Shown: positions 53,101 to 64,000 of the stretch, in pieces
Layout: each line of letters begins with the position of its first letter
How positions within the stretch are numbered: position 1 is the first letter of the stretch
DNA from: Tetmemena sp. SeJ-2015
Taxonomy: Eukaryota > Ciliophora > Spirotrichea > Sporadotrichida > Oxytrichidae
Direction: 5' to 3'
Assembly (NCBI GenBank): GCA_027382625.1
Contig: JAJKFJ010022813.1
Location: 25,660 to 89,659, forward strand
DNA length: 64,000 nt
The notes under the pieces: generated by a model
Databases searched by the model: none
Told to the model about the DNA's origin: nothing
Seen by the model: the letters and a program-made list of their open reading frames with translations, nothing else
Program-made: the position numbers and the translations under genes

Positions 53101-54099
53101 AGGGATTCAATCAGTAAGTGTATTTAAATTTAGTTTTAGAAAATTAAAGTTTACTGTATTTTTGAATATAGAAAATTGATTCATCACAAACACATATTTT
53201 CATTTAAACTACTTATATATAGTTTTCAAGTTAGTTCTGGAGCTCTTCTTTATTTCATTCTTAATCTATTTTTATTTTTGACAACCTTGTCTTGAATTCT
53301 TAACAAACTATTTGCTTACTCTAGAGTTTTACTTTGATAAAAATGGGTTGTTGATCTAAGAGATATTAGGGCAACTTTTGTCTCTTAGGATACTTCTGGT
53401 TTACCTTTCCACTATAAATATTTTTATTTTTGTTACCTTATCGCTTTGATAAATAAATTTCTTTTGACTTATAATATAATCTAGATTTAATATTCTTGTT
53501 GTTTTAAGCCATCCTTTTTGCTTCTTATCTAATTTTGATTATTTCAACGAGTTCTCAGCTCAATGCTTTATTAAAAAATAAATGCTGTGATTATGACAAT
53601 CAACTTGCTGAAAAATTTGCCATTCGTTGATTGCTCGCATTTTTATATCCTGGTTTTACATTTAATCAATCATCGATTGTAATAGAATACTTAAAATTAT
53701 AGATAATTTTAATTTATGAAAAAAACTGAGATAGTATAAATTTCAAACAATAATGAGCTCCTGGATTGTAAGCATAGTATGTTGTTCCACCATCATAGTA
53801 ACCAGCACTATTAGCGTAAACGAAAACTCCAAAGCAATAATAAGCTTCTGTAATTCCAGAATATGAATAGAGGGTGTATCTGCTCAGAAACACAAAGGAG
53901 TTGTATTAATCATAATCTATTGCAATATTTTAAATATAATTTTATCTATAGCTTGAATTTCATAGTCCGCGAAAGTATCAGACCCGTAGTCTAAGATTAT
54001 AGGAAATTGGCGATCAACAGTTTAACAGCAAGTGAGATTTAAGAATCCGAGCTGAATTGCCATATATATTATAAGGACATGAAATCTAGCCTTAGACAT
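41178..54099 (-). CDS. B1: giant cadherin-like multi-pass membrane protein, subfamily B copy 1
   Basis: Start: the ATG at 54099 opens a leader (MSKARFHVLIIYMAIQLG) followed by CCQTVDRQFPIILDYGSDTF, the B version of the A-family N-terminus. Then YCFGVFVYANSAGYYDGGTT (53.8 kb), KSILDIRLSGFRDIF (51.1 kb), GFNWDDTHPAGTETLDIS and KDDIPIYYSA (49.6 kb), AVSRIEWDITSDHDTNPNF then SGSKCPS (46.2 kb). Membrane part: IWSLLNILQIISHIPLLNL (43.8 kb), NKFGAFYSFLNVKRSIVEI with YLMRRALYAMAIVFL (42.3 kb), DLVNECFVLIIFCSLFAF and TGHFDDYFSQYNFGFFIV (42.1 kb). The long Gln/Ser/Lys-rich tail ends at a TGA (41178-41180) after QAVFGQIKE; if that TGA is read as Trp the frame stays open. One base change near 41990 breaks the frame in the last helix. 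Two large palindromes interrupt the ectodomain. Function unknown; by architecture a cell-surface receptor or adhesion-like protein. Confidence 0.6.
49770..50518. repeat. 749-bp palindrome inside B1
   Basis: Left arm 49770-50126, 29-bp loop, right arm 50156-50518. Arms begin ATATTGAAAAAATGGCATTG and match with only a few small indels (for example GTAAAAAATG against CATGTTTTTACC). Joining the flanks restores an exon frame leading into KTQFFNFELCFKEQFSV of B1, so it is an insertion into coding sequence. No protein of its own is evident; it looks like a foldback-type element. Confidence 0.75.
51126..52105. repeat. 980-bp inverted repeat with virtually identical 427-bp arms inside B1
   Basis: Left arm 51126-51552, 126-bp spacer, right arm 51679-52105. 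I found one mismatch (about 51311 against the facing base near 51920), so the arms are either very young or kept identical by conversion. Outer ends read TAAAGATGAATTTTTTGC. Each arm carries the same open frame running outward. The insertion sits between B1 coding stretches (LKILEIRDDRIIILVREKI on one side, QEKINSLKSILDIRLSGF on the other). Confidence 0.8.
51750..52016 (+). CDS. Hypothetical basic protein in inverted-repeat arm
   Basis: Read with TAA as Gln, the right arm is open for about 88 codons with charged protein-like content: IKVPFQKKIQDKNAVPLV, KRTKNDIKTFRRGAATISNG, QTIISRKHATAITNTRDRK, LLIRAPIFEKFEESEVNEAQ, then TGA. The left arm encodes the mirror copy on the minus strand, ending at about 51215. 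The opposite strand of the same arms is also open (LQLSKFTERIKTLDIYAF), so the coding strand is not settled. There is no clear ATG near the front, and I recognise no family. Possibly the only protein of the mobile element. Confidence 0.3.
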
Positions 54100-54769
54100 T
54101 GTCTTTATCATTTAATTATTTTATTATCAATCAATTTTAAATAGTAACTAATTTAAATTATTATGAGCAAATAAATAAAGTTTATTATTTTATTATTTTC
54201 TGATAAAAATTTATTTTGTAGCTTAGAATATTTTATATTTCACATTTATTTCAAAATTTTATTACCATTGCCAAAAGTTTCTAAATTAATTATAGTTGAT
54301 ATTCATTTTTAAACGATATAAGTAATAGTAGTAAGTAAAGATATATATAATCTGTTTTTAGATGGACTCTCTTTTCTCAATTTCCGTGCATTTAGAGTAT
54401 TCATTAAATATTTTAAGTAAAAAATTTTAACATAATAAAATTTAATTTTAATGCTGAAAAACTTAAAAAAATTATTATACCAGTTATAATTTACCAATAT
54501 TTAAATTTAAAGATATTCATAACTTAATAAGTTTTCAAGCATATTAAAACTATATCTATCTTTTATTTTAACAGCATTAAAATATAACTACTCAAACAAA
54601 TGGAATTCATTATAAAAAAGTTTGGTAATAAAAATGAAACATTAGAATCCAATATGAAATTTTTTTAATTAAAGAATGATTTAATGACCGCAATTTGATT
54701 TATTTTGTTTTGAAATAGTTATTATCCTTGGAATAAATTTCAAATCTGTATTTTGCTTATCTTATATTT
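54100..54769. other. B1-B2 intergenic spacer
   Basis: About 0.7 kb, AT-rich, the shortest spacer of the array. No exon or recognisable signal; it should hold the B1 promoter and the B2 3' flank. Confidence 0.5.
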
Positions 54770-57700
54770 TCAGTTTGATGACTTGTTTATAAAGTAATTC
54801 TATTTGATCTTGGTAAGAGCTTGTTGGCTCTTGATGCCTTGGAAATTCTCTTAGAATTTTTCAAAAGCTTGTTGCTACAGTACTTTCTTATTTGGACTCA
54901 AAGATTCCCCTGAATAGTCTATGTCTACCTAAGAATTGATTTTCCTAATAGCAGGTCTTCTCTAATTAAGGTTTTTGCTGTGGAGTTCAGGAGAATTTAG
55001 ATTGGGTGCTTAGTTTTACGGCTAAAAACTTTGTCTCCTTTCATTTCTTACTAAATTATTAAATAAAAGTAAATTGCTGCTTCGATTAAAAAGCTTACTC
55101 TCGGAATCCTTGTCATATTAAAATTGAAAGTTTAATACTATTTAAAATTTAAGCAATTCTATTTTCATAAAATAACTACTTTCATATATTGAGAATAATA
55201 TGAAAAGCAAAGTACACACAAATTCATCTTAATGCTTTTATTTATGAAAATATAAACAATAACTTAAAGAAAATTTTCATCCAAAAACAATTAAAACAAT
55301 TTATATGAACTAAAGTAAATAGACAATTTTTTATAAGGAAAATATAATGATTAAAAATATTCAACAAAATAAAGTACAATTTAGGTTAATCTAAAAGTTG
55401 AAATAAATGGTTTGGTTTTAACAAATTATAAAAAAATTTTTTTGAAGTTGTAGGAGAGTTTTCTTAATTTTTATAGAGGTGGTGTTATCTATTCAGACAA
55501 ACGAGGTTTTCCCTTATTTTAATTTAAATATGTTTATAATATAATATTATGATCTATCTATTCTATTTAAAATCATGTATAACTAAAGGTCCACAGTGGG
55601 GAAAAATATTAAACTTAAATCATATTAAATTTTATTGAAATGAGTTTAATATTTTGAAAAAAAGTTAAAAATAAATCTATATTGAAATTTTAATTAAAGA
55701 CTTAAATGAAAAAATTAAAATTTATTACAATTTCCTTCTCTCCTAATATCATAATATAATTTTGAATACTTAGATGTGGTAAAATATCTTCTCTAGCTTA
55801 ATGACTATTTAGTGATTTATTTTTGCTAATTTCACAATTGATAAATTTTCTTGTTTTTTTGCTTAATTTTTATGATTGGTTGACTTATTTTTCTTGAAAT
55901 TATGAGAATTCTTTTTCAAATTTTTGAATTTCTAAGTGCTTGAATATTTAAAACTATCCTCTATAATATAGGAGTGAATTTTTTTTTTACAAAATAGATT
56001 AATAAATGCAAATAGCGAAAATGAAAGCAAGTAGACAGTATACTTGAGCATTTTTGTAAATTTAGTTTGAATTTCTAATAATTTAGGAGAGTGCGTTTAG
56101 GAAAGTTGAAAATTTACGAATTTAATCTTAGTATATTAAAATTAAATTGCACAAAGTTGGTCGAAGAAACCTAAATAAATACATGAGTTGGGGGGAAAGG
56201 AAAAATGAAAATTAGAGAATTAATTTAGCTTTGATTATCTCATTATCTCATTTAGTTGTTCATATTTAATATTAATTATGGTCTACTTTTAGATTGGGGA
56301 TTATGTTTGTATAGTTAAACTTTCCAATTTCACTTTGAGGGAAAATTGTAAAAAATTGAGGAAACTCTCTCCTATTCAGCGTATGGGAGAATTCATTGTT
56401 AAGGTTTTTCATTTTAGGAAAATATATTTCAATTTAATTAATTATGGTTTATTACCTTATGAGCATTCTTTTATTAAATTCTGCCTATAGTAAACTCTTC
56501 CATGCTGCTAATTTAATTCTCGCTGTAGACAAGAGTCTGACTAGTCAAGCTAATAAAATATAAAATGGAAGAATCCTTCTAGTGTATTTTTTATTTCTTA
56601 TTATCCTTTCTTTTATTCAAGATATCATCATCTTCTTCTTTTTACTCTTTATTTTGTTGACGTTTCTTAAAATTTATTAAGGAGGAAATAAATTTCAGAA
56701 AGGCCACTAAATTTTTATTGGAATATTAATTCCAATATATGAATCTAATGATAAAATAGCTAATTATAAAATGTTTGACCTAAGCATTCTAACTTCTTCA
56801 GCTAAAAATATGAGTAACTTCAGTTTAATAGCCAGCATAAGGACTAAAAGTCCTTATATTGTGAGTCCTTAAAGAGGGAAAAAATGGCATAATTCTTCAA
56901 TAAAAAGTTGTTTAGGTGGCCTATTTAAGTAGCATTATGGAAGTCTAATAGATTTTCTCACTAAGGCACAATACTTGAGGAGAAAGTACTTGAGTATTGC
57001 AACTGATTCACAATATTTTTATCATTTAATTTATACCATCATTAATTGAAAGTGCTTAAAAGAGATGTTGTTGATCTATAGCATAGGAGCTACAATTGCT
57101 ATCACAAGGCTAAGGTCCTTCAAGATCAATGTATCCCTTTTTAACATATTCACACCAATAAACTACGAATTACAAAACAAACTAGCATTTTAAAAAAATT
57201 CCACTAAAAAGACTCAAATGATTGCAGAACAATATGTACACCTAACTATAGTGTGACTTAGGCTTAAATTTTGAAGTCCTGAAATAATTTTCTAATTTAA
57301 TATTAATTGCTTTTGTTTCTTAAATTTTAAGCAGATAGCTTTGAACAATTTGTAGAATGTACTGTAAAAGAAAAGCAGCATGTTGACTACTATGCTTATT
57401 AATAAAAAATATATGCACATCAAAATGAGAGAAACTATGAAAAACCCGAAATTATACTAGCTGAAGTAGTCATCGAAATGCCCTGTAAATGCAAATAAAC
57501 TACAGAACACAAGTAGCACAACACTTTCGTTTAGTAAGTCTATCAATTGGTCTTACGACTCAATAAAAGGTTTGAAGTTTGAAGTGATCATTAAACTTCC
57601 TAGACTCAATAGAGTGCAGACCATCAATTAAAAGGTTCTATAATCTTTTAAAACTACGATTGCCATAGAATATATTGCTCTTCTCATTAGAAAAATTGTT

Positions 57701-60700
57701 AAGTGTGTCTCTACAATATTCTTCTTAACGTTTAAAAAACTATAGAATGCTCCAAACCTAGTGATAAAACTTTGATTATCAATTTATCTTCTGTTTTTAT
57801 GTAGGAAAATGAAAACATAGAAAGGATAGACTGTTAAAACAGAAGCTGTTATGAGAGAAGTTATCTTTTTAATACATTAAAATAATTTAATCTTTTGGAC
57901 TATTTTCGTGTCTTATGATCCCTAAATGATTATAAAACTAAGAATTTTACATTTGAAAAACCGATGAGAGCGTTTAGTAAAAACTTCATGTACGCTTTGA
58001 ATATGTATGTTATCAAGAAACCCCACATTAACTTATTCTTCAAATTCATCACTTATTCTTGTATTCTAAATCATATTTTAGGTTATGGTGTTTTTACTTT
58101 TTAGAGTTTCTGAAGATTTTGATTAACAGAAAAATGATAGCAACAGTGAGGATCGATAAACCAATTATGAATGTAATGTTAAGAAGTGTTTTTTGATAAT
58201 CCGATGCTGAATATCTTGAGAAATAAAATAAATATATGAGATTAGTTAAGGCAAAATTAAATGGTACTATTATTTCAAAGATATCAAAAGCCTCAGTATT
58301 GGATTATACAATAGCTACAGATTAAAATAGAAATAAATAAATATAAAATTAGTCTATCTTACTGAAAAGTAAGTTCTGTACACTCTAAAATTTGTGTAAT
58401 GCATTTTAAAATACCTTTGGTATGATATCCACATTTGAAATGTCGACAATTGTTTATACACACAATACAACGTTGTTTGGTAATTCAAGATTGAGAAGAG
58501 GAATGTGCGTAATGATTTGAAGAATGTTGATGAGACTCCAAATTTATTTCAAAGACACACCCAAGAACAAAGCTAGGATAATATTTGTAATCAAGCTGGC
58601 AGTGAGAGTGGTACTCATAACTGAGTATGCTTCCTTCATTAGCTTCACTCCAGCTATAAGTTAATATCATGTAATGTTAAAATGGTACTTTGATTAGTGG
58701 ATTGAGTTGGGATGGAAGTAGTAAGAGTAAACCCCACGGGCACTTCATAATCTAGTGAGCGAAAATATTCGTTGTCTAAAACTTTTATCTCGAGTTTATC
58801 GTATACCTATAGAAACATGAAAGAAAAAAGTTTACTTAGGAAATTGAAATAAATTCAGGATTCGCATAATTGATTTGTAGAACCATTTGATCATTCTTAT
58901 AAAAAATTGATTTATCACCAAATAAGATATAATTAGATTACTTTTTAAAACAACATGTCTTTTGTTTTAATTGGTAAAATTAAAGCAACTCTCTCACATA
59001 AATAAAACAAATTAACAATAAAAGAATCAACTACTTGCTACTCATGCCATCAGACCTTAGAGCCGTATTAAGATATTGTATAATTACTTTTTGAAAAATA
59101 GAGAGAAATGTAATATGTTTATTCATCTCTACCTTTTGATCATTCTCATATTTTATTTAGTAGGGCTGAGGAGTATTATAAATAACAAAATTCGCGGTCT
59201 GTAATGTCTAAAACTAGCAGTAATTATTTTTTGCTGAGACAGTTTCTAAGTATTTAACCCCAACTATTTTATATTATACCTTTATATCTCAAGATTTAAA
59301 ATATTGTAATTATTTAAGCCCAAGGTGTATATCTATAAAATTTCATCAAAATTAGATTTATTATAATACTTTAAACTAAAATATTTTTTTTTTAAAAAAA
59401 TAAAAATAAGGGTCATTATACATTTTCTATTAAAATTTGTAAAATAATTATTTATTTTTAAGAATTTGATTTGATCACTCAGAAATTCTTAAATATCGAA
59501 ACTTAAAACTTTAGATCCAGTTTAGAGTTGAGAAATCAATCTCAAACCAAGATTTCAATAATTTTCGAGTAAACTTTCTTATCCGGGACAAGTAACTTTT
59601 TTGGAAAATTAAATTTGATCTACCCTGATATTTTATGGTTAATTGCATTAAATTCTTACCCTCTGAGTTAGCTTCTACTATTCTAGGATTGCAGGCACTT
59701 GCAGTCGTGCAATTTGAGTTAATGCTTTTCACTTCATAAACTTTCAGCTTGAACTATTTTTGTAAAATTATTTCGTTATCTTGAATACTTCTACCAATTA
59801 CTTGTATTATATATTCACCAATACTTTTTCAAGTTGGACTAAAAACACACTTTATTTGAGGATGAGCTAATTTGACTGGTGAAACTTTAAGCATTTCCAA
59901 AGATGAAATATATTTTATGTAAAATATAAATAAAATTTTAAGTATATTTAGAGGCCTGATAAGCAATTTGGTAAAGTTAGATTATAAATAGTTTCAGTTT
60001 ATATTTCTATGTTTTATATTTGGCAATCACGATAAATTAGATTCAAATTTGATGTCGTAGTTTTTGTTGGATTTATGACAATTGTAACATTACCTATTTA
60101 ATTATTTTAAATTATTTAACATCAAGTTGAAGAGAATCCATAAAGTCATTATCTTAATTAAATACCTTCAAGATAAAGGAATGAGTTCCTGCCAAAGATT
60201 CATCTGAAGCAATAAGAGAAAGAGTTTTAGATTCTGACTTACAGATATAATGATGGCATTCATCTTATAAATAATTATTTTAATCTGACGCATCTGTATT
60301 TAAAAGCTGGTAAATGTAATTGTATTCGCAAGGACAGAGTAAATTAAAATACTGTTCAAGATTATGAAACATAAATGAGCTTTCTAGAGAGTATTGTATA
60401 GTTACAAGATTCTAGTTTGCTGTGTAGTTCAGATATCTGCAAGAGAATATTAAATTGAACATGAAAGAGTCAGATTAAATTTTGATAATACTGATGAGAC
60501 TCTAAATAATATAATAAGGTAAATATAGAAATGGCAATTTTAGAGATTTTTATTTATTTTTATGTTTGATTAGTTGGCGATGTTTCTTAGGCAAATTCCC
60601 TGATTTTTTTAATAAAATTATATCTCTTATTGGATAGATGTTACCTAATTAAACAGAATCTTTTCTTTAAACTTCTATATCTTTAAGCAAATTAAGAAAT

Positions 60701-63700
60701 TATCCGTTAATAAATTTCTATTTGATATTTTTTAATATATGCCACTTATAAATTTTAGATTTTCTTTCTAATAAATTTAAAGAAATAAATATATTATTTT
60801 ATTAATCTTTTTGAATAGCATAGTAGTTAAATAAATTAGGTTGCTTATACTGCTGCTACTCATAATTTTTCCAAAATTGAAAATTCAAGTTTGATTATAA
60901 AATATTTCGAGTAATATTTATTATTCAGCTTGCTTTTGAGTAAAGGCTTAAGCATACAGAGGAAGATAGTAATTACAACCTTTTAGCTAATTATTTGTGT
61001 CAGCTTTGAAAATAACCTGAGTTTTAAAATTATAAATATATATTTGTTGATTAGAATTTTAAAAATAACTTTAAATTTTTTTTATCCAATAATATTTTAT
61101 CAAGCGAGATTTATTTGAGTAGTAGAAGAATTATAGTCAACCCAAACATCTTCTTTGGTAATATTAACCCATAAATATCCAATGAAATAATTGAGAGTCC
61201 AAGGGCAATGTGATCCACTAAAGCGTGGCTTATTAATGAAATTATCTGCGATGTCAAAACCTATACGGCTCACTGCTTTCATTTAATTTTACCATAAATA
61301 TCTAATTTAAGCTTTTGAATTAAAATATCTTAACATAAAATTAAAAAATGAATTGATAAATTAAATTTTTTATAGAATTATCTAACGGAAGATTAGAATA
61401 TATTTTTTAAAAACAAAGTATAGTTGCATAAATTGATCCCTAATCTAAATTATTAAATAATAAATCCCTTTAAGCTTAAACAGGTGGCTTTCTAGGATCA
61501 GTAGGTGAGCTCTTCCAATAGAAATAAACAGTTTAAATTGTTTGTTCAAATTTAACTGCTTTACACACTTTTTCCTTTTGGATACAATGAGTTCGCTTAA
61601 TTTTTGACTTGACACGGATAAGTTTGGACTATTATCTATTTTAAATTTTAATATTTAAACACAATAAGAAATATTGCAAATAATCAAGAAAAATAATTTA
61701 AGCAACTTAATAATAGGTTATCCTTATTTTAAACTCTAATGGTTTATAATTAAATTTTATTAAATTTTTTTATTTTTGCTATTATAATTTTAATTTTGCA
61801 ATTAATTCTTTAAATTTGCAATAAATGCTTTTAACTATTTAGTAAATAAATCATATATTAATGGGTGAATAAATATTATTAATTTCCATTTAGATTCGGA
61901 AATTATCAGGGAGCATATAAAACTGTTTGCCAAATCTATGAATATGATTTATGATTAAGGATTCTAAAATATAATGAAAAAAGAGTTTGCTATAAGTTTT
62001 AAAATAAATTATTTAGAAAAGAATAATATTTATTAAATCTAAAAAGAATGTAAATAAAATCACTGAAATTATCGATTAGTGCACTGAATAATTCATTATT
62101 AGATAGCACTGCTGAATTGTCAGCAGTTTGCTTTACATTCACATATACACTCTAAAAGTTGTAAAATTAAATAATGCATTGAAACAAGAAGTATAAATAA
62201 TTAAAATGAGAATACTAATTAATTTAAAATTAAATTATAATAAATGCATTTTGTAGACTTCGTTCGGCTAAGCAAGAGAAAGACAGTTTTGCTAAGGCAT
62301 ATTATCAGAGATGAAGTAAATTAAATATGGATTTTAATTTATCAAATAATAAATTAAATAGGTAATTCTCAAATTTGTTTCATAAGGAAAATCTCTTAAA
62401 TTTTACAATTGAAATTCTAGTTTAATCTTTAATAATCTAATTTTATTGTTATTGTAAATTTTGTTAATAAATTGATATATGTATAATTTTTTTACTCTTC
62501 TCAATTAAAAAGACTTATCAATTTAAAATCTATAAAAATGCTGATAAAATCTTAGAATTCTTTATTAAAATTTTAAAAATATTCTCTTTGTTAATAATAT
62601 TGGTAGACTATATATAGACAAGATAAAATTGAAAAAAATATGTACTATTTTAAGCATTAGGGAATAAATTATAAACATAATTAGATAATTAACTAAGTAT
62701 TTTTTTAATTGTATACTTTTTTCAGCCTTATAGATCAGGTTTGATTTTCACTTTTTTGAAACATCTCTATATAATTTTCGAGCTTTTTCTCTTTCAAACT
62801 CTTCTTCCATTTATTAATTTTTATAATCTTTATCTGAAATATATCTTTATTTATTGTTTTTATTACTACTGCTTTTGCTGTAGTTATTGCTCCTGCTGCT
62901 AAAATTATTGGACAGAAAAAAATTTAAGTTTTAGCTGTAGGATTTTAAAATTGGGGTAAAAAATGAATAAAAGTAGTTGCTAACCTTCTAAACATCTGGT
63001 CTTAAATCAAATCTATAAGCTATTATATCTCAAATATTTCTTATCTTCTATTATCCATTAGTATTCAACCATATATATTTTTATTTTGGTAATTTATTAA
63101 GACCATTTTTAGTATTTATAGATACAAATAATATGTTTATCTCAGCTTATTTGGAGGATAAATTGTCGTTAAATTGGAAATACAATCAAGTTTATCTTAA
63201 TAAGCACCCCAACTCATTGAAAGACTTGGATTTACAACGTTTAACCTTCTGTACTTAACTAACTATTTAATCTAGTTCGTATCAGATAATGAAATTCCCG
63301 ATGCAGTAGAAGAAGTATATTAATTATTTTATTTAAATACAAAGGTAACATTAAAGAATAGAAAGAATTGAGATTTAGTTCTGAAAAATATAGGATTTTA
63401 TATTAAAATAAATCTTAATTACCTTATTAAATAATATTGTAATGAATTATAAAAGCGAAATATTTTTTTTACAAATATAATATTTTCCTATCTTTTAGAT
63501 ATATTTATTTTAACGCTAAGAGCTCTGAAAGGAAAAAAAGATTAGGATAAATGAAATCTTATTTATTTTTAATTGCTTGTTTATTGCGGAACCTACCGAG
63601 TGACAATCCATTTGAGAAATTTAGTAAATATGTCACTTTTACTTTTATTCTTAGCTAATCTTTAATTTAATTTATATTCTGTCTTATAATCATTTTAAAG

Positions 63701-64000
63701 TGGTGACTTTATAGGTATTTAGATTTGCTACTATAAATATCTATTCTTTAAAGTGGTTTTCAATGCCAATTAAAATCAATAAAAATTGCAAATTAAGCTA
63801 TAAATTATGTAAGCTTATTAAGTTGAATAGTCTACAGAAATTTGATTACAATTGGCCATTTTACGCCCTCCTTATTGAGTAATCAGGTGCTTTTTAATTT
63901 ATTGAGCCCCAGTTTCAAATATTAAATTTTATATTCAAATTGATAGATGTAAACTTCTTGATTTGTGATGTTCATTGAGATATAGCAGCTATAAATTAAA
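54770..64000 (-). CDS. B2: giant cadherin-like membrane protein, subfamily B copy 2 (N-terminus beyond window)
   Basis: Cut by the right edge. The N-terminal leader motif seen in B1 is not reached. Ectodomain: AVSRIGFDIADNFINKPRF with SGSHCPW (61.1-61.3 kb), the B2 version of the Cys-containing repeat. Then NCTTASACNPRIVEANSEG (59.7 kb), VYDKLEIKVLDNEYFRSLDY with EVPVGFTLTTSIPTQ (58.7 kb), IWSLINILQIITHIPLL (58.5 kb), SASDYQKTLLNITFIIGLSI (58.15 kb), and DQLIDLLNESVVLLVFCSLF then TGHFDDYFSQYNFGFFIV (57.5 kb). The far tail at 54.77-55.05 kb is clearly coding (NLNSPELHSKNLNQRRPAIR, VLQQQAFEKFQENFQGIKSQ) and ends at TGA 54770-54772. Between 55.08 and 57.2 kb the tail is not resolved: a TGA at 57214 may be sense, with introns, or about 2 kb may be inserted. 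Confidence 0.55.
55080..57213 (-). other. Unresolved segment in the B2 tail
   Basis: About 2.1 kb between the last-helix exon (LKFKKQKQLILNQKIISG) and the terminal tail exon. Parts look coding (LTSQTLVYSENQISSM then EEFTIGRIQQKNAHK at about 56.5 kb, followed by a GTAATAAACC donor-like sequence); other parts are plain AT-rich. B1 has a continuous tail of about 0.8 kb at the same place. It is either a set of introns and exons or a partial insertion. Confidence 0.35.

Noticed and set aside
1..64000. CRISPR arrays, bacterial operons, rRNA operon
   Set aside because: No regular spaced repeats, ribosome binding sites or rRNA words were seen; introns and the code point to a eukaryote.

Overview
This window reads as nuclear DNA of a ciliate with a reassigned genetic code. 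In the standard code almost nothing is open beyond 120 codons. Read on the minus strand with TAA and TAG as glutamine, long conserved exons appear, separated by introns of about 26-36 nt that begin GTA and end TAG or AAG. At least one in-frame TGA sits at the same codon in three paralogues, so TGA probably also encodes an amino acid (most likely Trp), while the best-supported gene ends are also TGA. That combination is known from karyorelict ciliates (Loxodes, Parduczia) and from Condylostoma; the organism assignment is inference.

Layout: the whole window is a head-to-tail tandem array of five very large related genes, all on the minus strand. Subfamily A has three copies: A1 (48-11039), A2 (12480-26131) and A3 (27170-40052). 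Subfamily B has two: B1 (41178-54099) and B2 (54770 to beyond the right edge). Each encodes a secreted or ectodomain-bearing protein: an N-terminal hydrophobic leader followed by a 'TVDRQFPI.LD(F/Y)G' motif, a long beta-rich ectodomain with repeated Cys-containing segments ('R.PF(E/D)...FNGA.C'), a juxtamembrane 'IYDK.(Q/E)I...SIDY.V.VGL' segment, several transmembrane helices, and a Gln/Ser-rich cytoplasmic tail. The architecture resembles the large cadherin-like (Cadg-type) membrane proteins that are abundant in ciliates. Spacers between genes are 0.7-1.4 kb, AT-rich and partly duplicated along with the genes.

The array is heavily invaded. A roughly 400 bp family with TATAGCTGA-type terminal inverted repeats occurs at least six times, and paralogue comparison gives empty sites. 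A2 also carries a broken ubiquitin fragment and two GC-richer insertions of about 1.0 and 0.5 kb. Three large palindromes lie at 37047-37941 (very GC-rich core with RNA polymerase III-like A and B boxes), 49770-50518 and 51126-52105 (427 bp arms that look essentially identical). Several stretches, above all 37950-39650, look like homopolymer-inflated, poorly polished sequence.

Limits: gene ends, most ectodomain exons and all pseudogene calls are approximate. Single-base frame breaks occur in every copy and could be real decay, undetected germline-specific insertions, or consensus errors. No alignment or search was run.
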